Assembly: GCF_003268655.1 (NCBI RefSeq)
Contig: NZ_CP029642.1
Location: 806,001 to 870,000 of the forward strand
DNA from: Arthrobacter dokdonellae
GTDB lineage: Bacteria; Actinomycetota; Actinomycetes; Actinomycetales; Micrococcaceae
Direction: 5' to 3'
DNA length: 64,000 nt
The position numbers and the translations under genes are program-made. Below are positions 27,676 to 36,826 of this stretch, in pieces. The notes under the pieces are model-generated. The model did no database searches. It was given only the letters and a program-made list of their open reading frames with translations, and had not been told where the DNA came from. Within the stretch, counting starts at the first letter, position 1, and every line of letters begins with the position of its first letter.

Positions 27676-28128
27676 ATGAGTGAAAACGATGATTCCACGC
27701 TGCGTTCCGTGCAGCTGACCCGCACCGCCACCGCCCGCTACACGGCACGCAACGCCGCGGGCGCCGAAGTAGAGTTTGGGCACGGCGAAGGGCTGCTGAG
27801 CCCTGTCGAACTGCTGCTGGCCGCCATCGCCGGCTGCTCGTCGATCGACGTCGACACCGTCACAGCGCGCAGCGCCGAGCCCACTTCGTTCCGGGTAGGG
27901 GCCAGCGGCCACAAGGTGGTCGAGGACGGCGCCAGCCGCGTGGACGGGCTGCACCTGTCCTTCAACGTGGCCTTTCCCGACACGGAAGGGGGGCGAAAGG
28001 CGGCTGGCATGGTGGAGCGCCTCGCAGCCCTCTCGCACGACAAGTACTGCACGGTCTCCCGGACGGTGGAGCGCGGCACGCCCGTCTCTCACGAGGTCAA
28101 CGTCACCGTCGGGGATGCCGCAGGCTGA
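27676..28128 (+). CDS. OsmC family peroxiredoxin-like protein
   Basis: A 150-residue OsmC/YhfA-type protein. The two family cysteines are present in AAIAGCSSIDV and HDKYCTVSRTV; in OsmC proteins these reduce organic hydroperoxides. FGHGEGLLSPVELLLAA is the typical dimer-interface motif. Start ATG 27676 gives MSENDDSTLRS. It stands alone between the flavoprotein (divergent) and the second toxin-antitoxin pair. Confidence 0.88.
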   Translation: MSENDDSTLRSVQLTRTATARYTARNAAGAEVEFGHGEGLLSPVELLLAAIAGCSSIDVDTVTARSAEPTSFRVGASGHKVVEDGASRVDGLHLSFNVAFPDTEGGRKAAGMVERLAALSHDKYCTVSRTVERGTPVSHEVNVTVGDAAG

Positions 28129-28236
28129 CCGCCGCCATTTGGTTCACGGCAATTGGCTGTTTTCGGCCCCCACAAGGCGCTCGGCAAACGGCAACGCGTG
28201 ACTGCGAAATGATGATAATGCTGCTAAAATGACTGC

Positions 28237-28473
28237 ATGAGTGTTGCCATCACAGTACGCGACGTGCCGGACCAGGTCAGGGACGAATTGGCCTCGCGTG
28301 CTGCGCGCGCCGGGATGTCCCTGCAGGAGTACCTGCGCCGCATGCTGGTCCAGAGTGCCGCCCGGCCTGCGGTCGACGACCTTATCGCTCGTGCCCGTTC
28401 CCGTGTCGAGGCCACCGGCGTTCGAGTCGACGCCGCATCGATCATCGCCGCCCGCGACGCCGACCGGCGATGA
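28237..28473 (+). CDS. VapB/FitA-like antitoxin
   Basis: A 78-residue ribbon-helix-helix antitoxin. The N-terminal strand MSVAITVRDVP is followed by two helices (DQVRDELASRAARAG and SLQEYLRRML), then a toxin-wrapping tail. A TAAAAT box (28225-28230) ends six bases before the ATG, which suggests a leaderless message. Its stop overlaps the toxin start by 4 bp. Confidence 0.88.
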   Translation: MSVAITVRDVPDQVRDELASRAARAGMSLQEYLRRMLVQSAARPAVDDLIARARSRVEATGVRVDAASIIAARDADRR

Positions 28474-28868
28474 GGCCACGTGTAGTTTGTGACGCCTCCG
28501 TTGTGGTCGCCGTCCTGCTGGATTCGGGTCCTGACGGGCGCTGGGCCACCGACGCCCTCACCGGAGCCGACCTTGCCGCTCCCAACCTGCTTCCGTTCGA
28601 GGCGGCCAACATTATCCGACGTCACGAGCTTGCCGCGTTAATCACCGCCGACCAGGCTGCCCAGGCGCATGCCGACCTTCTGGACCTGGCCATCGAACAG
28701 TGGCCGTACGACCTCCTGGCGCCCAGGGCTTGGGAGCTTCGCAAGAACCTGACGAGCTACGACGCCAGCTACGTCGCCCTCGCTGAACTTCTTGGCCACG
28801 CGCTTGTCACCCTTGACCGCCGCATCGGCCGTGCACCCGGCTTGCGTTGCCCGGTCGCTACACCGTAA
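28470..28868 (+). CDS. vapC: PIN-domain toxin VapC
   Basis: A 132-residue PIN RNase with D8 (VVCDASVVVAVLL), the Glu of LLPFEAANIIRR, the Asp of TSYDASYVALAE and the Asp of LVTLDRRIG. Length and motif spacing are standard for VapC. It starts inside the end of the antitoxin gene (4-bp overlap), the usual vapBC arrangement. It is a different subtype from the PIN toxin at 25176, with little similarity beyond the acidic motifs. Confidence 0.92.
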   Translation: MRPRVVCDASVVVAVLLDSGPDGRWATDALTGADLAAPNLLPFEAANIIRRHELAALITADQAAQAHADLLDLAIEQWPYDLLAPRAWELRKNLTSYDASYVALAELLGHALVTLDRRIGRAPGLRCPVATP

Positions 28869-28957
28869 GACGATAGTGTCGCGGCATGCCCGCCCTCGCG
28901 CGGTGGCGGAAGAGTGCCGGGTCGCCTGAGCGGCCCGGGACATGTCAGCATGGAGAC

Positions 28958-30844
28958 ATGGCAAAGAAGACCAAGTCCCATCCCAAGGCCGCACGCACCT
29001 CCACCTCCGTCAGCGCCCTGCGGGCGGAGCGCGGAATCGACGCACTTACCCCGGCGTTTGTCCGCTGGTTTGAGGGCACCGAGGGCGTGCCGGCCGGCGC
29101 CGCCATGGTTGTTCTGGAACCCGTCAAGGCCTTCGTCACCGCGTACTTTGAAGCGTCCCCGGCGTCTGAGGTCACGAGCTTCGAACCGGCTCCGTTCGCC
29201 CAGGCCTTGGACGAATTGTTGGACGGGGTCGATGAGGAGGACGAGGAACTCCTTGAATTCACCGTGGAATCCATTCACGGCTACCTCGAATTCCTCAGCG
29301 AAACGGAGGCCTGGACCGGCAGCGCCGAGGACTTCGACGCCATTGAAGACTTTTTCTACGAGGACGACGACGAGGGCGGCTGGAAGGGCGGGATCCCCGA
29401 CATCGTGGTCCCGGACCTGACCTTGGCGGAGGAATTGGCCGGCCTGTCCGGCACCGCGATGGGCCAACGACTGGACGCACTGCTGAGCTGGGTTGGCACT
29501 GGCAAGGATGTCACGTCCAGGGGTTGGCTGCGCATGAAGGACATCGAGGCGGCGGGCGCCGTCCTCGGCCTGGCCGTCAGGGGCGCCAAGCTCTCGGCGC
29601 ACAAGGCTCCGGAGGGCCAGAAAGCACTCTTCGGGGATGCCGCTGCGGGAGCCAACGCCGTCCGCACAGTCAAGTCCATGAACGACGAACCGTCCATGGC
29701 GCTGTTCTGGACCGCCCTTCAGGAAACGTTTCTCATCGAGATCGGTACCACCAGGGTCCGGCTGACGCCCCTGGCGGAACGCTACCTGGACGCCACGGGG
29801 GAGGAAAAGCTTTCGGTGCTGCGCGGCTTCACCACCGTATTCATCGAACTGGCTGTCAATGGCGAGGAAACGTGGAACCCGTGGATGCTCCAGGCCGCCG
29901 CGATCGAAACGGCGGTCCTGGTTGCGGCCACGACGGACACGCCGCCGGCCATGGACAGGATCCGGTCCCTGATGGCCCCGGCCGGCGACGGGGATGTGGA
30001 AGACGGGGATGTGGAATCCGGTCCGCACTTATGGGATGAAATATCTGGCCGCATTGTGCTCCAACGGCTCGAATACCTCGCAGAGCTCGGCCTGGTTGCC
30101 ATGGGCACGCACCTGCGCGTCCCACCAGCCGTCGTCGGTTGTGTGGCGGCAGCGCTGAAGGAGGCGCTCAGCATGGACGACGGGTTTGACGACGGGCCTG
30201 AAATTGAGCTTGCAAGGCCCGAAATTCGCATTATTCCCCCGTCCGAATCGAGGAAACAGCCCAAGCGGGACCCGAAGGCGCCGATCCTGCAGCTGAAGGT
30301 CATGCTCAAGGGCTCCAAGCCGCCCGTCTGGCGCCGCCTGCTGGTCCGCTCCGAGCTGACGCTGGCCGAGTTCCACCACGTCCTCCAGGCGTCCTTCGAA
30401 TGGCAGGACTGCCACATGCACAATTTCCAGGTTGGGGGATGGGGCGGGACGGAATATGGACCCACGGACGAGGAGGGTCTCGGCGACCCGCCCATCGACG
30501 AGGCCGGCGTCACCGTCGGGGAACTGCTGGCCAACGAGGGGGACAGCGTCACCTACACCTACGACTTTGGCGACAACTGGGAACACTCAGTCGCCGTGGA
30601 GAAGGTCCTGCCGGCCGACGCCGGTGCCCGCGCCGTGCGCTGCACCGGCGGCCGCGGCGCGGCCCCCTTCGAGGACAGCGGCGGAGTCTGGGGCTGGGCT
30701 GCCATGGTGGCGGGCGCCAACGATCCCAGCCACGAGGAACACGAGGACTTCCGCGACTGGCTCGGCCTTGAGCGCGGGGAAACCCTGGACCTGAAGGACT
30801 TCGACAGGGACGCGCTGGACGAGGAACTGGCCGGCCTGTTCTGA
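28958..30844 (+). CDS. pRiA4b ORF-3 family protein with long N-terminal extension
   Basis: A 628-residue cytoplasmic protein. The C-terminal third (about 445-600) is a plasmid pRiA4b ORF-3 domain: LQLKVMLKGSKPPVWRRLLV, then FHHVLQASFEWQDCHMHNF and YTYDFGDNWEHSV, all typical. The N-terminal ~440 residues are helical with an acidic patch (FYEDDDE) and contain no domain I recognise. Start ATG 28958 follows GGAG closely; upstream in-frame residues are not family-like. Function of the family is unknown; it was first seen on a plasmid. Here it follows the vapBC pair on the same strand after 89 bp. Confidence 0.85.
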   Translation: MAKKTKSHPKAARTSTSVSALRAERGIDALTPAFVRWFEGTEGVPAGAAMVVLEPVKAFVTAYFEASPASEVTSFEPAPFAQALDELLDGVDEEDEELLEFTVESIHGYLEFLSETEAWTGSAEDFDAIEDFFYEDDDEGGWKGGIPDIVVPDLTLAEELAGLSGTAMGQRLDALLSWVGTGKDVTSRGWLRMKDIEAAGAVLGLAVRGAKLSAHKAPEGQKALFGDAAAGANAVRTVKSMNDEPSMALFWTALQETFLIEIGTTRVRLTPLAERYLDATGEEKLSVLRGFTTVFIELAVNGEETWNPWMLQAAAIETAVLVAATTDTPPAMDRIRSLMAPAGDGDVEDGDVESGPHLWDEISGRIVLQRLEYLAELGLVAMGTHLRVPPAVVGCVAAALKEALSMDDGFDDGPEIELARPEIRIIPPSESRKQPKRDPKAPILQLKVMLKGSKPPVWRRLLVRSELTLAEFHHVLQASFEWQDCHMHNFQVGGWGGTEYGPTDEEGLGDPPIDEAGVTVGELLANEGDSVTYTYDFGDNWEHSVAVEKVLPADAGARAVRCTGGRGAAPFEDSGGVWGWAAMVAGANDPSHEEHEDFRDWLGLERGETLDLKDFDRDALDEELAGLF

Positions 30845-31009
30845 CCCGGCGGCCTGTTCTGACCCGGCCGCCCGGGCGGGCGCCTGGCTGCCTCGACGAG
30901 CCGCGGCGCGAGTGGTGCGGGTTGCGTCCGTGGACATCGAATGGGGTGCGGAATAGCGCTGCAACCGCGGAGCCGTTCCGCAGGAGAAAGCGCGCGCTGG
31001 GGTGGACGT

Positions 31010-31496
31010 CCAAGGACACGGCAACCGACACCGACGGCTCCACGGTGGGCGTCATGCACGCCTGCGGCCACGACATGCACACCACGGCCCTCCTCGGTGC
31101 GGCCAAGCTGCTGGCCGAGCACGTCATGGCGACCGAGGCCGGGACCATCGGCACCACGGCCGACCCTATCCTTTCGGCGGGCGACTCGATCAGGATCACC
31201 ATCCACGGCCGCGGAGCGCACGGATCCACGCCGCACAACTCCGTGGACCCCGTGGTGCTGGCCGCCTCGATCGTGTCGCCGCCGCCGGCTCGCCCAAGGA
31301 GCCCGAGTTTGAGTACTACGACCAATACCCGCTGACCACCAACGACGCCGGCGCCAACACCAAAGTGACGGAGGCCTTCACCGCCCACTTTGCCTCCGGG
31401 CTGGTCTATCACACGGCGCCGGCCACGGCGTCGGAGGACTTCAGCCGGATCCCGGACGCGTTCGGGGTGACGCATGTGTACTGGACCGTGGGATCG
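31010..31496 (+). pseudogene. Relic of an M20 family amidohydrolase
   Basis: Fragments of a hippurate/indole-acetyl-amino-acid hydrolase-type M20 enzyme. First frame: GVMHACGHDMHTTALLGAAK, with the metal-binding HACGHD motif, then GRGAHGSTPHNSVDPVVLAA. Near 31285 homology switches frame to EFEYYDQYPLTTND, ASEDFSRIPDAFGV and YWTVG, the C-terminal motifs. The pieces are much closer together than in an intact ~400-residue enzyme, so internal deletions plus a frameshift have occurred. No start region survives. Confidence 0.8.
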
Positions 31497-31718
31497 GTGC
31501 CGTCGCCACCGTCGCCACCGCCCGCACCGGCTGCGCTTGCGCCAGCTGTGCCGCCGACATCGCTGGAAAGGTCGGTGCCCGGCCCGCCGCAGCCTCCCTC
31601 TCTGGAGTCCTGGGACCAACAGGGGCATGATGGAGACAGGCGGACATCAACCGGCAATTCCACCAAACCGTCCGCCAGCCGGATGCGATGCCGGCGCGGA
31701 CTAGGGAGTCGCAGGGTC

Positions 31719-31829
31719 ATGGACATGGTGACACTTGGGTACATCGGTCTCGGCATGATCGTCGTGACGGTGATCATGAGCATCATCGCCATCTACGGAG
31801 GGCACGGGCACCGCAAGCACGTCCACTAA
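31719..31829 (+). CDS. Possible 36-residue single-helix membrane peptide
   Basis: ATG 31719 opens 36 residues: one hydrophobic helix (GLGMIVVTVIMSIIAIYGG) between a short N-terminus and a His-rich tail GHGHRKHVH. A weak GCAGGG precedes it. It lies between two gene relics, so it may itself be a remnant, but the helix is intact and ends in a proper stop. Confidence 0.35.
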   Translation: MDMVTLGYIGLGMIVVTVIMSIIAIYGGHGHRKHVH

Positions 31830-31926
31830 ACGCACCGCCAACGCGCTTGACGAGGTCCCCGGCACACCCTGAACGCGTACGTCCGGAGGGACGCGGCGGA
31901 GTTCACATGCTCACGGCATGGGGCAT

Positions 31927-32466
31927 GTCTCCAACAAGGCCCACAACATGACCCTGCTGACCGAGGGCGACCTCTTCGTGGCACACTTTGCCGGCAACTC
32001 GGCCTCCGAGATCGACGGCTCGGGCACGGTCCCCGCCGACGGCAGGTTTGACGGCTCCGGCGCGTGGCTGCCGCTGGTGGTCAACGGCAAGAGCGCCATT
32101 TCGGGCATGAGCGTCCAGGAGGTCCTGGTCCACACCCGCATAGCGGCGGACAAGGCCGGCGCCACGAAGATGGACCGCTGCGAGGACGTGCAGCCGAACC
32201 TGCAGACCGGCAAGGTGTACGTGGCCTGCACCAACAACACCAAGCGCGGCCTTCCCGGCCAGGAGGCGGCAGATGAGACGGACCCCCGCGCGGAAAACCG
32301 TGACGGCCACGTGGTGGAGCTCGCCGAGCGCCACGGGGACGCCACCGCCAGCACGTTCAACTGGAGCCTGTTGATGCTCTGCGGCGACCCCGCCACGAAC
32401 GCCGAGACGTACTTCAGCGGCTTCCCGGCCGCCCAGGTGAGCCCCATTTCCTGCCCGACAGGTCCG
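31927..32466 (+). pseudogene. Fragment of a PhoX-like (DUF839) phosphatase
   Basis: An internal-to-C-terminal piece of a PhoX family protein, which are calcium/iron-dependent secreted phosphatases of about 650-700 residues. Recognisable parts: SNKAHNMTLLTEGDLFVAHF, VLVHTRIAADKAGATKMDR, QTGKVYVACTNNTKR and DPRAENRDGHVVEL. The N-terminal half with its Tat signal is absent and the C-terminus ends in unrelated sequence, so the gene is dead. Confidence 0.8.
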
Positions 32467-32525
32467 CGCGCCCCGTCCGTCGAATGTCCAGATCTTCCCC
32501 ACGCAGCAGCGCTAACGCCGACCCG

Positions 32526-32585
32526 GGATGACGAAACGGACATTTGATCCTGATATATCGACCTCAAATGCCCGTTTCGTCATCC
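32526..32585. repeat. Long inverted repeat, 22-bp arms
   Basis: GGATGACGAAACGG-A-CATTTGA (32526-32547) pairs with TCAAATG-C-CCGTTTCGTCATCC (32564-32585): 21 of 22 positions match. The 16-bp AT-rich centre itself contains GATATATC. There is no T-tract, so a simple terminator is less likely than a mobile-element end, recombination site or regulator-binding hairpin. It marks the border between the relic zone and the transporter operon. Confidence 0.8.
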
Positions 32586-32595
32586 TGCGCCTATG

Positions 32596-32638
32596 ACCAA
32601 TACGACCACAACTGGCCTCCTTTGTACCAATACGACCA
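32596..32638 (+). promoter_or_regulatory. Two direct repeats upstream of the ABC importer operon
   Basis: ACCAATACGACCA occurs at 32596-32608 and again at 32626-32638, exactly 30 bp apart, about three helical turns. The second sits about 80 bp before the lipoprotein start. Same-face spacing is typical of response-regulator sites, so the CitB-like regulator of this operon is a natural candidate. Confidence 0.6.
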
Positions 32639-32716
32639 AAAGATTGTTCTCCCATGCGTCTGCCCGGAACATGAACTGCAGGACAATTCGTGTTCGACAT
32701 CACAAGGGAGTGAACA

Positions 32717-33880
32717 ATGTTTGGTACTTCGTCTCTTAATTCCGGCCCGGTCAGCCGCCGGAGCTTTGTGGGCCTGGGGGCCCTCGGAGCGGCGACCCTG
32801 GCGGCGGCCCTGACGGGCTGCGGCGGTTCCGCAGCACCCAAGGCGCCCGGCGCCGCGGGCTCCGGCACCCCCAGCTACTACCCCTCCGACTACTCAAAAC
32901 TCATCGACGCGTCGAAGGCCGAGGGCGGCGCCCTCACCATCTACTCGAACACCGACCAGGAAAACTGGGCGCCGATCATCCGGGACTTCAATTCCAAGTA
33001 CTCCTGGGTCAAGGTCTCCGCGGCCAACCTGGACAGCGACGAGGTGTTTCAGCGCCAGCTCAGCGAATCCGCCACGGGCAAGGCCCCGGCAGACATGCTG
33101 GTCTCCAACGCCGTGCAGGCCTGGGCCAGCTATGCGTCAAAGCCTGACACGCTCATGGCCTATGACTCGCCGGAAACCAAGCAGCTGCCCGAGTTTGCCC
33201 AGCTGATGCCCAACGTGTGGGCCATGTCCCTTGACCCTGTGGGCATCGCCTACAACTCGGCGCTCATGAAGAACGCTCCCACCAGCATCGCGGACCTGGC
33301 CAAGGCTGTCTCCGCCAACCCGGGAAGCTTCAAAAACAAGATCACCACCCGCGACGTCAAGGGCGCGTGGGGCTTCAGCGTTTCCCACGCCTTTGCACAG
33401 GGCAACGACGACGCCTGGACCGGCCTGGACCAGATCCTTCCGACGGCCCGCCCGGAAACATCCTCCGGCACCCAGAAGGAGAAGATCCTTTCCGGGGAAT
33501 ACGAGGCCGGATTCTTCATCAGCTCGGCGGTGGGCTACCCCGCCGAGAAGGCCAGTGGCGGCCTCGTGAAGTTCGTGCTGCCCACGGATGGAACCGTGGT
33601 CCTGGGCCGCGGCATCGGCATCACCCCCAAGGCCCCGCACCCCGCGACGGCCAAGCTGTTCCTTGACTTCGTCCTCTCCGAGGCCGGCCAGAACGCCGTC
33701 GCCGAAGGCGGCCTGAGCTCGTACCGCGAGAACGTGGAACTGACGGAGGGCCGCCACACGTACCAGGAAGTGGAGAAGCTGGCTGGCAAGGACAGCATCA
33801 TCCGCGTCCCCTACAAGGTGGTTCCGGATGCCGAAGTCGCTGCCTTCGTCTCCAAGTGGAACGCCAAGCTCGGCAGCTAG
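32717..33880 (+). CDS. ABC importer substrate-binding lipoprotein (family 1, iron/organic-acid type)
   Basis: A 387-residue secreted lipoprotein. A twin-arginine-like signal (SRRSFVGLGALGAATLAA) ends in lipobox LTGC with acceptor C35. The mature part begins YSKLIDASKAEGGALTIYSN, typical of AfuA/FbpA-type binding proteins, with an inner-lobe segment MSLDPVGIAYNSALM. This family binds ferric iron, its chelates, or small organic and phosphonate acids; the residues here do not settle which. It is the first gene of a same-strand set with permease, ATPase, MFS transporter and a CitA/CitB-like system. Confidence 0.9.
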   Translation: MFGTSSLNSGPVSRRSFVGLGALGAATLAAALTGCGGSAAPKAPGAAGSGTPSYYPSDYSKLIDASKAEGGALTIYSNTDQENWAPIIRDFNSKYSWVKVSAANLDSDEVFQRQLSESATGKAPADMLVSNAVQAWASYASKPDTLMAYDSPETKQLPEFAQLMPNVWAMSLDPVGIAYNSALMKNAPTSIADLAKAVSANPGSFKNKITTRDVKGAWGFSVSHAFAQGNDDAWTGLDQILPTARPETSSGTQKEKILSGEYEAGFFISSAVGYPAEKASGGLVKFVLPTDGTVVLGRGIGITPKAPHPATAKLFLDFVLSEAGQNAVAEGGLSSYRENVELTEGRHTYQEVEKLAGKDSIIRVPYKVVPDAEVAAFVSKWNAKLGS

Positions 33881-33920
33881 CGTCCGTTCCCTTTTCGACA
33901 GTAACCAGGCAGGCTAAGCA

Positions 33921-35684
33921 ATGACCACCACCCGCACGGAACGTGCAACCCAGTCGCCGGCCGGCCGATCCTCCCTGCCGGCGCCGAAGTACCCCCGGGT
34001 CTTCGGCGTCGGCCGGGGGAAGATCGTGCAATACGGCATCATCATCCTCCTGGCGATCTTCGTGCTTGCACCGGTCGTCCCGATCCTCTTCCAGTCCTTC
34101 CGGGACCGGCCGCTGTATGAGGCCGGCGGAATCCTGACGGCCGGCAACTACGTCAAGCTGTTCACCGACGCCGGCTTCGGGCAGGTGGTCCTCAACACAG
34201 CCATCTTCGCCATCGGCACCACCGTGCTCACCCTCGTGATTGCGATCCCCATGGCCGTGCTCGTGGTCCGCACCAAGCTGCCCTTCGGACGGCTCCTGGG
34301 CCTGTCGATGCAATGGCCGTTCTTCATCTCTTCGCTGATCCTGGGCTTCGGCTGGATCACCCTTTACGGGCCGGCGGGCTTCATCAGCGTCCAGTTCCGG
34401 CAAGTCCTGGGTTTTGTGCCCTGGAACCTGTATTCCCTGGGCGGCATGGCCGTCACCGAAGCCGTGGGCCTGGCCCCCATCGCCTACGTCTTCTGTGCCA
34501 ACGCGCTCCGCCAGGCCGACGCGTCGCTGGAAAGCGCGGCACGCGTCTGCGGCGCCGGACCGGTCCGCATCCTCTTCCAGGTGGTGGTGCCCATGCTCCG
34601 CCCGCCGATTGTCTACAGTTCCATCCTCATCTTCAGCATGTCGCTTGAGACCCTCAGCGTGCCGCTGCTGTATGGCACGCCCGTGCGGATTGAGGTCTTC
34701 TCCACGTTCCTCTACACGAACGGGCTGCAGTCCATCCAGCCCGACTACGGCATTCTGGGCGCCGCGTCGACGCTCATCCTGGCCGTCACGATCACCACCG
34801 TCGCCGTCCAGGCCAAGGTCCTCAAGAACGCGCAGCGGTTCATCTCCGTCCGCGGCAAGGCCACCCGGCCGCGCCCGCTTGACCTGGGCTGGGTCCGCTG
34901 GGTTGCCGTGGTTGCGATCGTCATTTACATCATCTTCGGCGCGCTGCTGCCGATCCTGGGCCTGGTGTTCAGGTCCTTCACCATGATCTTCACGCCACTT
35001 CAGAACCCGCTCGAGACGCTCACGCTTTCCAACTACGAGCGCGTCTTCACCTTCCCCGTCTACGTCCAGTCCATCACCAACAGCGTGGTGGTGGCCGTCG
35101 TCGGCGCCGTCCTGGTCAGCATCCTGGCCCTCCTCGCCGTCCTCGTGGCAAGGCGCTCCCCGTTCACGTTTGCCCGCAGCGTTGAATACCTGGCCCTGGC
35201 ACCCCAGGCCATGCCCGGCATCATCGTGGGCATCGGCTTCTTCTGGGCCTTCGCCCTCACCCCCGGGGGAGGCTGGGTGCAGGGGACCATCATGGCGGTC
35301 ATCATCGCCTTTGGCATGCGCGCGCTGCCCACGGCGTTCGGCTCCATCGCCCCCGCGATCATGCAGATCGGCCGCGAGCTCGACGACGCGGCGCGCACCT
35401 CGGGCGCCGACTGGTTCGGCACCTTCTTCCGCATCCTGCGCACACTCCTGCGCCCGGCCTTTGTGGGCGCCATCATCCTGGTGTTTGTCACCATGATGAA
35501 GGAATACTCCGCCGCCCTGTTCCTCTCCTCGGCCAACACCGGGGTCATTGGAACCACCATGCTCGACCTCTGGGTGCAGGGAAACACCGGCTCAGTCGCC
35601 GCGCTGGCCACCATCCAAATTGCCATAACCGCCGTGTTTGTCGCCGTGGCGAACATGTTCATGAAGGGACACACCGATGCCTGA
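33921..35684 (+). CDS. ABC importer permease, fused double-domain (AfuB/FbpB type)
   Basis: A 587-residue permease with about 12 helices in two BPD_transp_1 units. EAA loops that contact the ATPase are visible in each half: LESAARVCGAGPVRILFQVV in the first and LDDAARTSGADWFGTFFRIL in the second. This tandem fusion is typical of iron/FbpB-like importers. It starts 40 bp after the binding protein and overlaps the ATPase gene by 8 bp. Confidence 0.93.
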   Translation: MTTTRTERATQSPAGRSSLPAPKYPRVFGVGRGKIVQYGIIILLAIFVLAPVVPILFQSFRDRPLYEAGGILTAGNYVKLFTDAGFGQVVLNTAIFAIGTTVLTLVIAIPMAVLVVRTKLPFGRLLGLSMQWPFFISSLILGFGWITLYGPAGFISVQFRQVLGFVPWNLYSLGGMAVTEAVGLAPIAYVFCANALRQADASLESAARVCGAGPVRILFQVVVPMLRPPIVYSSILIFSMSLETLSVPLLYGTPVRIEVFSTFLYTNGLQSIQPDYGILGAASTLILAVTITTVAVQAKVLKNAQRFISVRGKATRPRPLDLGWVRWVAVVAIVIYIIFGALLPILGLVFRSFTMIFTPLQNPLETLTLSNYERVFTFPVYVQSITNSVVVAVVGAVLVSILALLAVLVARRSPFTFARSVEYLALAPQAMPGIIVGIGFFWAFALTPGGGWVQGTIMAVIIAFGMRALPTAFGSIAPAIMQIGRELDDAARTSGADWFGTFFRILRTLLRPAFVGAIILVFVTMMKEYSAALFLSSANTGVIGTTMLDLWVQGNTGSVAALATIQIAITAVFVAVANMFMKGHTDA

Positions 35685-36804
35685 AGTACACGTCTCAGGG
35701 CTGCATAAGAGGTTCGGCGACGTCACAGTGCTGAACGACATCAACTTCACCATCAAGGAAGGAGAGTTCTTCACCCTCCTGGGCCCCAGCGGCTGTGGAA
35801 AGTCCACGACGCTCAACTGCATCGCCGGACTGGAAACGCCCACCTCAGGCACCATCACGGTGGACGGGGCCCCCTTTGTCGACACGGAAAAGAAGCTCTA
35901 CGTCCCCACCGAGGAACGCAACCTCGGCATGGTGTTCCAGTCCTACGCGCTCTGGCCGCACATGACCGTTGAACAGAACCTGGTGATGCCCCTGGCCATC
36001 CGCAAGGCCTCCAAGGAGGAGAAGTCGGTGCGCATCCACGAGGCCCTGGACACGGTGGGCCTGGCGCACCTGAAGGACCGCTACCCCCACCAGCTCTCCG
36101 GCGGCCAGCAGCAGCGCGTGGCGCTGGCCCGCGCACTGGTGTATTCGCCGTCGGTCCTCCTGCTGGACGAGCCGCTGTCCAACCTCGACGCGAAACTGCG
36201 TGAACAGTCCCGCGCCTGGCTCAAGCGCCTGCAGGTGGAACTTGGCATCACCACCGTCTACGTCACCCACGACCAGGACGAGGCGCTGTCGCTGAGCGAC
36301 CGGATCGCGGTCATGTTTGAGGGGAACATGACCCAGATCGGCACGCCGGCCGAAATTTACGAGAGGCCGGCCACCGCCGCCGTCGCCGCCTTCGTGGGCA
36401 GCTGCAACTTCTTCACCGGGCTGCTGGAGGAAACGCGCGGCGGGATTGCCCACGTCCGCCTCGTCAACACCGGCCTCGTCGTGAAGGTCGCCACCGCCCT
36501 GGCGCTCAACCCCGGCGACGCCGTCACCATCGCCGTGCGGCCCGAACGCCTCACCATCACACCGGCGACGGCGGACGTCTCCGGGGCGAACGTGCTTGAC
36601 ACCACCGTGCTCACCCGCTCCTATGTCGGGTCCCGTTACGAGTACGGGCTCAAGCTGGGCACCAACGTGGTCCAGGTCATCTCGCCCACAGGGAACCTCG
36701 ACGGCGATGTGCGGCTGGTGTTCGACGCCGGCGACGCGCTGCTCTACGCGGGAGCGAACGTCCCGTCGGCGGAGGCACAGGAACTGATGACGGTCGCCTC
36801 GTGA
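35677..36804 (+). CDS. ABC importer ATP-binding protein (FbpC/PotA type)
   Basis: A 375-residue importer ATPase. Walker A GPSGCGKST is at 36-44, the signature LSGGQQQRVALARAL near 142, Walker B LLLDEPLSNLDAKLRE and H-loop VYVTHDQDEALSL follow, and a C-terminal TOBE-like regulatory domain runs from about 280. All catalytic motifs are intact. It overlaps the permease gene by 8 bp and energises that permease. Confidence 0.94.
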   Translation: MPEVHVSGLHKRFGDVTVLNDINFTIKEGEFFTLLGPSGCGKSTTLNCIAGLETPTSGTITVDGAPFVDTEKKLYVPTEERNLGMVFQSYALWPHMTVEQNLVMPLAIRKASKEEKSVRIHEALDTVGLAHLKDRYPHQLSGGQQQRVALARALVYSPSVLLLDEPLSNLDAKLREQSRAWLKRLQVELGITTVYVTHDQDEALSLSDRIAVMFEGNMTQIGTPAEIYERPATAAVAAFVGSCNFFTGLLEETRGGIAHVRLVNTGLVVKVATALALNPGDAVTIAVRPERLTITPATADVSGANVLDTTVLTRSYVGSRYEYGLKLGTNVVQVISPTGNLDGDVRLVFDAGDALLYAGANVPSAEAQELMTVAS

Positions 36805-36826
36805 CCTTCCGTCCGTGGGCGGCGTA

